From Streptomyces griseocarneus (GTDB taxonomy: Bacteria > Actinomycetota > Actinomycetes > Streptomycetales > Streptomycetaceae), in NCBI GenBank assembly GCA_003674045.1, contig PENC01000005.1:359677-423676 (forward strand): a stretch of 64,000 nt of DNA, read 5' to 3'. This document shows positions 58,561 through 64,000 of the stretch, one piece after another. Both the position numbers and the translations under genes were made by a program. The number at the start of each line of letters is the position of its first letter. Position 1 is the first letter of the stretch. The notes below the pieces were generated by a model, which did not search any database, had not been told where the DNA came from, and was given only the letters and a program-made list of their open reading frames with translations.

Positions 58561-59952
58561 ATGGAACAGGCCCTCAACAAGCGGCAGCAGGCCGTGCTCG
58601 GCTGGGTGGGCCAGGGGTGTCCCGACGGAGTCTGGCCAGACAGCACGTACAAGACCAGCGGACAAGCCCTGCAGAACCGAGGGCTCATCAAGGTCACCAA
58701 ACGCCGCGGGCATTGGAGCGCCCACCTCACCGAGAAGGGGCGGCAGCATCTCATCGAACGCGGCATCCGCCCCGTGGAGCAGAGCACCCGACCGCCGGAG
58801 CGCCCCGCCCGAAAACCGGCACCGCCGCGCCCCCGAGCCGTGCCGAAGGCCCTTGCGAACTACGCGGACCAGCTACTCGATGAACTGGCCGTTGCGAACG
58901 ACGGCTGTCTCATCAAGCCCATCGAATCCGGCCCGCACGCGATGAATTGGGCGTCACGGGTCAACGCCGCCCGCAAGTCCGGCAAGATCCCCCACACGCA
59001 GGAACTCCACGGATACCGCACCCACCGCGGCTACGAGATCAAGCTGGTCGACATCCCTGCCTGGCGCCTCGCGGAACTCACCCCGCTCCCTGTGCCGGCC
59101 AGACTCACCAAACCCCATGCCGTCGTGGCCGCCCTCCAAAAGCAGCCGCAGCCCATGGGCCTGACCAAACCCCTCCAGGGCCGAGCCCTGCGCATCATCC
59201 AAACCCTCATCGCCGCCACCACAACCCAAGGCCACAAGGCATCACTCGGAACCACACAAGGCGCGCCCCCGCCCCATCGGCGCCGCAAGGCACCACCGCA
59301 CTTCTCCATCACCGCCCAAGGCGAGAGTGTCGGATTCCTCGTCCTCCAAGAACAGGACCGCAGCGAACACGTCCCCACAGACAAGGAACTCGCCGACGCC
59401 AAGAAGTACTCATGGATGCGTATCCCCCGCTTCGACTACACCCCCTCCAGCCGCCTACGCTTCATACTCCGCGGCGGCAGCCCGCACCGTGCAAGCGAAT
59501 GGGCAGATCTCCCCGACCGGCCTCTGGAAGAACAACTCGCCGAGATCGTGCAGGAGGTCGGACTCCGCGGCGAGGCCGCAGAACGCAAACGCCTTGCAGA
59601 CCAGCAAGCCAGAGAGGTACAGCAAAAGCGCTGGGAAGCCGCCATGCGGGAAGCCCACGCCGCCTACGCCCACGCCTACCGCGTCAAACACCTCGGAGAA
59701 CAGGCAGACACCTGGCACCAGGCCAGCCGCCTGACTGAATACGTCGCAGCAGTAGGCGTCCATGCCACATCACTTCCGCCCGGGCAGGAGCGGACCGAGG
59801 TCGAGGCGTGGCTCGCATTCGCGGACGCGCACCTCCAAAACCTCACCGAATCGGCCTCAGCGCCGAAACTGCCCACGCCGCCGAAACCCAGCGGCGACGG
59901 CCTCAAGCCCTTCCTCGGTCACTGGAGCCCCTACGGACCCCGCTCCTACTGA
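58561..59952 (+). CDS. Large hypothetical protein with N-terminal winged-helix-like region
   Basis: A 463-residue soluble protein. The first about 75 residues (LNKRQQAVLGWVGQGCPDGV...SGQALQNRGLIKVTKRRGHWSAHLTEKGRQHL) look like a winged helix, followed by a Pro-rich linker. The centre (about 240-330) has a beta-rich stretch (FLVLQEQDRSEHVPTDKELADAKKYSW, SRLRFILRGG), and 330-400 is a long charged helix (LEEQLAEIVQEVGLRGEAAERKRLADQQAREVQQKRWEAAMREAH), probably coiled coil. I have seen similar long-helix proteins in actinobacterial accessory regions, but I do not know the function. GGGAGG precedes the ATG. Confidence 0.75.
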   Translation: MEQALNKRQQAVLGWVGQGCPDGVWPDSTYKTSGQALQNRGLIKVTKRRGHWSAHLTEKGRQHLIERGIRPVEQSTRPPERPARKPAPPRPRAVPKALANYADQLLDELAVANDGCLIKPIESGPHAMNWASRVNAARKSGKIPHTQELHGYRTHRGYEIKLVDIPAWRLAELTPLPVPARLTKPHAVVAALQKQPQPMGLTKPLQGRALRIIQTLIAATTTQGHKASLGTTQGAPPPHRRRKAPPHFSITAQGESVGFLVLQEQDRSEHVPTDKELADAKKYSWMRIPRFDYTPSSRLRFILRGGSPHRASEWADLPDRPLEEQLAEIVQEVGLRGEAAERKRLADQQAREVQQKRWEAAMREAHAAYAHAYRVKHLGEQADTWHQASRLTEYVAAVGVHATSLPPGQERTEVEAWLAFADAHLQNLTESASAPKLPTPPKPSGDGLKPFLGHWSPYGPRSY

Positions 59953-59968
59953 GCCGGACCAAGGGAAA

Positions 59969-60382
59969 TCACACCGCCACGAGCCGGACCCGCTCGCCGC
60001 ACAGCTTGGCCATGTCGTCAATATCGGAAGTCAGCATGACCACGGGGCGGTGCTGTCGCAGCGCGGCCTCGGCGACGGCCGCATCGATCGCGTACTTGTG
60101 TCCGTGCAACCCGGCATTCATCAGCAACTTCGAGGCAGCCCTCGCCTCCTCGTCACCGACCGGGACGACCCGCAGCCCGGAAAGCACCCAGTTCAGGCGT
60201 GACGTGTTCGTACGGGCGTGGACGGCCTCGATGATGGTGAGCGCACTGATCACGACCTCCATGCCGCGCGAGCGCGCCTCAGCGATCAGAGCCACCACCT
60301 GTTCTTCGTCAGCGAGCAGCTTCGAGAGTCCCTCGCTGTCGAGGACGAGCGTCCCCTCGTGACTCAGCCTGCGGCGGGCCAC
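59969..60382 (-). CDS. PIN-domain ribonuclease toxin (VapC-like)
   Basis: A 137-residue PIN-domain protein. Acidic residues are at LVLDSEGLSKLL (Asp15), IIEAVHA (Glu near 51), YAIDAAVAEAAL (Asp near 99) and TSDIDDMAKL (Asp near 118), the set of four that binds metal in PIN nucleases. The GTG start lies inside the antitoxin gene (19-bp overlap). A likely toxin of a VapBC-type module that could stabilise the island. Confidence 0.88.
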   Translation of the reverse strand: MARRRLSHEGTLVLDSEGLSKLLADEEQVVALIAEARSRGMEVVISALTIIEAVHARTNTSRLNWVLSGLRVVPVGDEEARAASKLLMNAGLHGHKYAIDAAVAEAALRQHRPVVMLTSDIDDMAKLCGERVRLVAV

Positions 60383-60648
60383 TCGGCCTCCTCGGCGAAC
60401 ACCTCGTCGAAGACCTGCCGCGCCCGCTGACGAGCCTGCTCGGAGACCGGCCCCTTGCGGCTCTCGTAGTCCGCCAGGTACTCGTCCAGGACCTGCCCGC
60501 GCAGCTCACGCTCGACCGCCTCGGCGATGAACGCGGAGAACTCCCGCTTGCCCACCCGAGCCCGGATCGCCTCCGCGGTCCCCTCCGGCAGCGACAAGCT
60601 CACCCGCGTCGCTGGCCCTTCCCCGATGCTGTACGTCGCCTCAGCCAT
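60364..60648 (-). CDS. Ribbon-helix-helix antitoxin (VapB-like)
   Basis: A 94-residue protein. The N-terminus TRVSLSLPEGTAEAIRARVGKREFSAFIAEAVERELR is a ribbon-helix-helix DNA-binding motif, and the C-terminal helix (LDEYLADYESRKGPVSEQARQRARQVFDEVFAEE) would bind and block the PIN toxin. It overlaps the toxin gene by 19 bp. ATG 60648 was chosen because in-frame sequence upstream is not conserved-looking and has no ribosome site. Confidence 0.88.
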   Translation of the reverse strand: MAEATYSIGEGPATRVSLSLPEGTAEAIRARVGKREFSAFIAEAVERELRGQVLDEYLADYESRKGPVSEQARQRARQVFDEVFAEEAEWPAAG

Positions 60649-60730
60649 GCCCCCGATTGTGTCAAACGAGTAGGAAAAGCGCCACGTCCGCACTACCTTC
60701 ACAGCTCGGTCAGCGCCCCGCTCACACAAA

Positions 60731-60840
60731 TCCCAGCACGGGCACCCCCATCCCGTCCCAACACGATCCCAGCACAGTACAGATGACCAGGGATGACGAC
60801 AGGCGACGAGGGATCAGCTATCCCAGCACCATCCCAGCAC
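60731..60840 (+). repeat. Arm-type repeat cluster near the right junction
   Basis: Five copies of TCCCAGCAC (60731, 60756 with one change, 60767, 60821, 60832). Two pairs are spaced exactly 11 bp. The same 9-mer pair lies inside the left junction. Arrangement and location match integrase arm sites. No gene is seen in 60649-60928. Confidence 0.68.
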
Positions 60841-60852
60841 GGGAAAAACAAA

Positions 60853-60878
60853 GGGCCCGACTCTGAAGAGTCGGACCC
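60853..60878 (-). terminator. Intrinsic terminator of ychF, supplied by the island
   Basis: Minus strand: GGGTCCGACTC, loop TTCA, GAGTCGGGCCC (one G-U pair) followed by TTTGTTTTT. It is a textbook intrinsic terminator 50 bp after the ychF stop, inside the island. It replaces the native hairpin that now lies at 43459. Confidence 0.9.
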
Positions 60879-60928
60879 CATCTGACCTGCAAGTTTGCCA
60901 GATCAGCGACGTGGTGTTATGTCAGCCG

Positions 60929-62017
60929 CTACACATTGAAGCGGAACTCCACCACGTCCCCGTCCACCATCACGTACTCCTTGCCCTCCATGCGGGCCTT
61001 GCCCGCGGCGCGGGCCTCGGAGACGGAGCCGGTTTCGACGAGGTCGGCGAAGGAGATGACCTCGGCCTTGATGAAGCCCTTCTGGAAGTCGGTGTGGATG
61101 ACACCGGCCGCCTCGGGGGCCGTGGCGCCCTTCTTGATGGTCCAGGCGCGGGACTCCTTGGGGCCTGCCGTGAGGTAGGTCTGGAGGCCGAGGGTGTCGA
61201 AGCCGACGCGGGCGAGGGTGGCCAGGCCGGGCTCCTCGGCGCCGACGGAGGCGAGGAGCTCCATGGCGTCCTCCTCGTCCAGCTCGGCGAGGTCGGCCTC
61301 CAGCTTGGCGTTGAGGAAGATGGCCTCGGCGGGGGCGACCAGGGCGCGCTGCGCGTCCTTGAACGCCTCGTCGGTCAGCTCCTCCTCGTCGACGTTGAAG
61401 ACGTAGAGGAACGGCTTGGTGGTGAGCAGGTGGAGGTCGTGCAGGAGCTCCGCCTTCTCCGAGCCCTGGAGGATGCCGGCCGAGAAGAGGGTGTTGCCCT
61501 CCTCCAGGATCGCCTTGGCGGCCTCGACCGCCGCCACCTTGGGGGCGACGTCCTTCTTGATCCGCGATTCCTTCTGCAGGCGCGGCAGGACCTTCTCGAT
61601 GGTCTGCAGGTCCGCGAGGATCAGCTCGGTGTTGATGGTCTCGATGTCGTCCTTGGGCGAGACCTTGCCGTCGACGTGGACGACGTTCTCGTCCTTGAAG
61701 GCGCGGATGACCTGGCAGATCGCGTCCGACTCGCGGATGTTCGCGAGGAACTTGTTGCCCAGGCCCTCGCCCTCGGAGGCGCCGCGCACGATGCCCGCGA
61801 TGTCGACGAAGTCCACCGTGGCGGGGAGGATCTTCTGGGAGCCGAAGATCTCCGCGAGCTTGGTGAGGCGCGCGTCCGGGACGCCGACGACGCCCACGTT
61901 GGGCTCGATGGTGGCGAACGGGTAGTTGGCCGCCAGCACGTCGTTCTTGGTCAGGGCGTTGAACAGGGTCGACTTGCCGACATTCGGCAGACCGACGATT
62001 CCGATCGTGAGCGACAC
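60929..62017 (-). CDS. ychF: Redox-regulated ATPase YchF (Obg-like GTPase family)
   Basis: Conserved ribosome-associated P-loop NTPase of 362 residues, full length. G1 is GLPNVGKST (residue 8), switch II DIAGIVRGASEGEGLGNKFL (about 75), NVDEEELTD region (about 203) in place of a canonical NKxD, and the C-terminal TGS-like domain (TDFQKGFIKAEVISF, EYVMVDGDVVEFRFNV). The GTG start with SLTIGIVGLPN matches the family. The 3' end is the integration target of the island and has been rebuilt with synonymous codons. Confidence 0.97.
   Translation of the reverse strand: MSLTIGIVGLPNVGKSTLFNALTKNDVLAANYPFATIEPNVGVVGVPDARLTKLAEIFGSQKILPATVDFVDIAGIVRGASEGEGLGNKFLANIRESDAICQVIRAFKDENVVHVDGKVSPKDDIETINTELILADLQTIEKVLPRLQKESRIKKDVAPKVAAVEAAKAILEEGNTLFSAGILQGSEKAELLHDLHLLTTKPFLYVFNVDEEELTDEAFKDAQRALVAPAEAIFLNAKLEADLAELDEEDAMELLASVGAEEPGLATLARVGFDTLGLQTYLTAGPKESRAWTIKKGATAPEAAGVIHTDFQKGFIKAEVISFADLVETGSVSEARAAGKARMEGKEYVMVDGDVVEFRFNV
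60936..60955. repeat. Right attachment site core of the island, in the ychF coding sequence
   Basis: TTGAAGCGGAACTCCACCAC, identical to 43525-43544. Here the last codons are AAT-GTG-TAG, from the island, against AAC-GTC-TGA in the left copy: the same amino acids by different codons, so YchF stays intact. Confidence 0.88.
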
Positions 62018-62200
62018 GTGACGACTTCCCGTTGCGAAGGATGTAAAGGGTCCGCGGCCCACGGCGGGGCCGGTCCACCAGTCTACGGGGCCGCGCCGCG
62101 CCCCGGCCCGGAAGGACTATCAGTCGAACGCACACCCAAGGTGGCCCAATCCGCGTGTCCAACGTCGGATTCCTCCCGCTTCTCGACCTAGTTTGGTCGG

Positions 62201-62797
62201 GTGGAGCAACCCAGCATCCGTATGCCGCAGCGCAAGATCCGCCGCGCTGCCCCCGTGCCCAGGCCGTCCTCGCCCATGGGGCGGGGCGAGACCGCTACGG
62301 TCTACCGCGCGCGCTCCGCGCGTACCCCTCCCCCGCTGCGCGCGCCCACGGCCCGGCTGACCGGCCTGGGCAGCGGGCTGCTGACCACCGTGGTCATGCT
62401 CGCGGTCGGCTCCCTGAGCTCCCTGGTGGGGGCCCCGCCCACGGTCTACGGGTTCTTCTTCCTGCTCGCGAGCGCGGCCTGCGCCCTGTGGGTGAGGACC
62501 GCGGACCTGGTGACGGCACCGGTGACGGCGCCCATCGCCTTCGCGGTGGGCGCGGTGCCCCTCTCCGACGGCCCCGACACCTTCGGGGGCCACGTCATGG
62601 GCCTGGTCACCGTGCTGTCGCTGCACGCGGGCTGGCTCTACTCCGGCACCCTGCTCGCCGCGCTGATCGCCCTCGTCCGCCGGATGGCGGTGATCAGGCA
62701 GCGGCGGCTGGAGCGGGTCCGGCAGCGACGGCGGCCATCGCGGCCCCCACGATCCCCGCGTTGTTCTGCAGCCGAGCGGGCACGATCTCCGCGCTGA
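62201..62797 (+). CDS. DUF6542 membrane protein
   Basis: A 198-residue membrane protein. A basic Pro/Arg-rich cytoplasmic start leads to four hydrophobic helices (LTGLGSGLLTTVVMLAVGSL; VYGFFFLLASAACALWV; APIAFAVGAVPL; GLVTVLSLHAGWLYSGTLLAALIALV) and an Arg-rich tail. This is the layout of DUF6542 proteins, which lie beside ychF in Streptomyces. GTG start. The end overlaps the convergent ppgK by 104 bp, and the last residues are therefore low-complexity. Function unknown. Confidence 0.82.
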   Translation: MEQPSIRMPQRKIRRAAPVPRPSSPMGRGETATVYRARSARTPPPLRAPTARLTGLGSGLLTTVVMLAVGSLSSLVGAPPTVYGFFFLLASAACALWVRTADLVTAPVTAPIAFAVGAVPLSDGPDTFGGHVMGLVTVLSLHAGWLYSGTLLAALIALVRRMAVIRQRRLERVRQRRRPSRPPRSPRCSAAERARSPR

Positions 62798-63458
62798 CGC
62801 CCTCGATCAGTGGCAGGAACTTGTCGGCCTTGCGGCTGACACCGCCGCCGATCACGAACAGATCGGGGCTGAAGAGCATCTCCACATGAGTGAGGTACCG
62901 CTGCACCCGGCGCGCCCAGTGCGTCCAGTTCAGCCCCTCCTCGTCCTTGGCCCGGGTCGAGGCGCGCGTCTCCGCGTCGTGCCCGTGCAGCTCCAGATGG
63001 CCCAGCTCGGTGTTGGGGACCAGCCGGCCGTCGGTGAAGAGGGCGCTGCCGATGCCCGTGCCGAAGGTGAGCAGGATGACCGTGCCGTCGCGGCCGCGCG
63101 CCGCGCCGTGACGCACCTCGGCGAGCCCCGCAGCGTCCGCGTCGTTCAGCACGGTCACGGGACAGCTCAGCCGCTCGCCGAGCAGCCCGGCCGCGTCCAC
63201 GCCCACCCAGTCCTTGGCGACGTTGGCGGCCGTACGCGTCGTGCCCCCGACGACCACCCCCGGGAACGTCACCCCGACCGGCCGTCCGGACCAGCCGAAG
63301 TTCGCCAGGACCTCCGCGACGGCGTCCGCGACGGCGTCCGGGGTGGCCGGCTGCGGGGTGAGGACCTTGAAGCGCTCCTCGGTGAGCTCGCCCCGCGCCA
63401 CGTCGACCGGCGCGCCCTTGATGCCCGATCCGCCGATGTCCACGCCGAATACGTCCAT
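62694..63458 (-). CDS. ppgK: Polyphosphate glucokinase
   Basis: ROK-family sugar kinase of 254 residues that phosphorylates glucose with polyphosphate (and usually ATP). N-terminal phosphate motif FGVDIGGSGIKGAPVD, catalytic region TVLNDADAAGLAEV (Asp base), TFGTGIGSALF and ELGHLELHGHDAE. The motif LNWTHWARRVQRYLTHVEMLFSPDLFVIGGGVS is characteristic of PPGK. ATG 63458 (MDVFGVDIGG) fits the family; a start 9 bp upstream is possible. It lies between DUF6542 and ispH, as is usual in Streptomyces. Confidence 0.95.
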   Translation of the reverse strand: MDVFGVDIGGSGIKGAPVDVARGELTEERFKVLTPQPATPDAVADAVAEVLANFGWSGRPVGVTFPGVVVGGTTRTAANVAKDWVGVDAAGLLGERLSCPVTVLNDADAAGLAEVRHGAARGRDGTVILLTFGTGIGSALFTDGRLVPNTELGHLELHGHDAETRASTRAKDEEGLNWTHWARRVQRYLTHVEMLFSPDLFVIGGGVSRKADKFLPLIEGVSAEIVPARLQNNAGIVGAAMAAVAAGPAPAAAA

Positions 63459-63488
63459 GCCGACCACGCTACGGGGTCGGGACGGGGC

Positions 63489-64000
63489 TCACCCCTCGGC
63501 GGAGCCGTCCTTCTCGGACACGGACGCGGACCCGGCGAGGGAGGCGGCCTCCGCGCGCAGGTCGCGGCGGAGTTCCTTGGGCAGGGAGAAGGTGATCGAT
63601 TCCTGGGCGGCGGTGACGGTCTCGACGTCGGCGTAGCCGCGCTGGGCGAGCCATTCCAGGACGCCCTCGACGAGGATCTCGGGGACGGAGGCGCCGGAGG
63701 TGACGCCGACGGTGGTGACGCCCTCCAGCCAGGTCTCCTCGATCTCGTCGGCGTGGTCGACGAGGTGGGCTGCGCCTGCGCCGGCGCCGAGGGCGACCTC
63801 GACGAGGCGGACGGAGTTGGAGGAGTTCTTCGAGCCGACGACGATGACCAGGTCGGCGTCGGCGCCCATCTGTTTGACGGCGGTCTGGCGGTTCTGGGTG
63901 GCGTAGCAGATGTCGTCGCTGGGCGGGCTGATCAGCTGCGGGAAGCGGTTCTGGAGGGCGTCGACGGTCTCCATGGTCTCGTCGACGGAGAGGGTGGTCT
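63489..64000 (-). CDS. ispH: 4-hydroxy-3-methylbut-2-enyl diphosphate reductase (IspH/LytB), C-terminal half, cut by the window
   Basis: The frame is open to the end of the window, so the start lies to the right. Visible residues include TLSVDETMETVDALQNRFPQ, DDICYATQNRQTAVK (the cysteine of the 4Fe-4S cluster), VVGSKNSSNSVRLVEVA and GVTSGASVPEILVEGVL (SGAS at the conserved position). It makes IPP and DMAPP in the last step of the MEP pathway. The tail (SLAGSASVSEKDGSAEG) is a low-complexity extension of the kind seen in actinobacteria. Confidence 0.95.
   Translation of the reverse strand, partial: TTLSVDETMETVDALQNRFPQLISPPSDDICYATQNRQTAVKQMGADADLVIVVGSKNSSNSVRLVEVALGAGAGAAHLVDHADEIEETWLEGVTTVGVTSGASVPEILVEGVLEWLAQRGYADVETVTAAQESITFSLPKELRRDLRAEAASLAGSASVSEKDGSAEG

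Larger units (their letters stand above)
43525..60955. mobile_element. Genomic island inserted in the 3' end of ychF
   Basis: A region of 17.4 kb bounded by a 20-bp direct repeat. The right repeat is in the last codons of intact ychF. The left repeat still reads VVEFRFNV and a TGA stop in the same orientation and is followed by a native-looking terminator. Cargo: degenerate tRNA-Arg, orphan HsdM/S, complete HsdMSR, inactive methyltransferase-like protein, DUF6119 protein, gene remnants, a large hypothetical protein and a RHH/PIN module. Repeats near both ends look like integrase arm sites. No integrase or conjugation gene is seen, so movement would need help from elsewhere. Confidence 0.82.

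Noticed and set aside
43545..60935. Searched for an integrase, relaxase, FtsK/Tra protein or transposase
   Set aside because: None of the plausible genes shows R-H-R-Y integrase, serine recombinase, HUH or DDE motifs. Absence cannot be proved without profile searches.
1..64000. CRISPR arrays, rRNA genes, insertion sequences with terminal repeats
   Set aside because: No regularly spaced direct repeats of 25-40 bp, no rRNA-like sequence and no transposase gene were seen.

Overview
The window is high-GC actinobacterial chromosome, almost certainly Streptomyces. The support is GTG/TTG starts, strong third-position G/C, dense ATGA-type overlaps, and Streptomyces-typical families (DUF397/XRE pairs, DUF6087, DUF6542, SpoIIE phosphatase with anti-sigma ATPase, polyphosphate glucokinase). 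No species can be named from sequence alone.

Layout. (1) 1-4.9 kb: the 3' part of a peptide ABC importer on the + strand (binding protein, one permease, two ATPases). The second permease is not between permease and ATPase, so it is either upstream of the window, as in bldK-type loci, or missing. (2) 5-10.4 kb: an accessory block with a small secreted protein, two tandem DUF397 genes, their XRE regulator, small actinobacterial proteins, a methyltransferase, a DUF6087 protein, and an unusual pair (Nudix protein with membrane tail plus a primase-polymerase-like protein). (3) 10.5-22.3 kb: two complete five-gene peptide/oligopeptide ABC importers, both read leftward. (4) 22.7-37.9 kb: typA/bipA, an orphan peptide-binding lipoprotein, a succinate dehydrogenase/fumarate reductase operon, a TPM-domain membrane protein, a PAS-GAF-SpoIIE-HATPase phosphatase, a lone HATPase, a MutT-like Nudix hydrolase and a SPOR-like small protein. 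(5) 37.9-43.5 kb: an APC permease, a GntR/UTRA regulator divergent from an alpha/beta hydrolase, a Uma2 nuclease, a YefM/YoeB module and a frameshifted relE. (6) 43.5-60.9 kb: a genomic island. (7) 60.9-64 kb: ychF, a DUF6542 membrane protein, ppgK and the 3' half of ispH.

The main discovery is the island. A 20-bp sequence occurs at 43525-43544 and again at 60936-60955. The right copy is the last coding part of the intact ychF. The left copy still encodes the same C-terminus (VVEFRFNV, then TGA) and is followed by a strong hairpin, so it looks like the original 3' end of ychF, displaced 17.4 kb by integration. Inside each junction are clusters of a 9-bp repeat (TCCCAGCAC), often spaced exactly 11 bp, which look like arm-type integrase sites. 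No integrase gene is visible inside the island.

Its cargo is mostly defence-like. It has an orphan HsdM/HsdS pair with a small membrane protein and a complete type I HsdM-HsdS-HsdR operon headed by a methyltransferase-like protein with broken catalytic motifs. Divergent from that operon is a DUF6119/TIGR04141 protein, with a perfect 18-bp palindrome in the shared promoter region. The island also carries gene remnants, a degenerate tRNA-Arg(UCU), and a RHH/PIN toxin-antitoxin pair next to the right junction. The HsdMSR + inactive methyltransferase + DUF6119 cluster is the best candidate here for an incompletely described defence system. The Nudix/primase-like pair at 8.7-10.4 kb is a second, weaker one.
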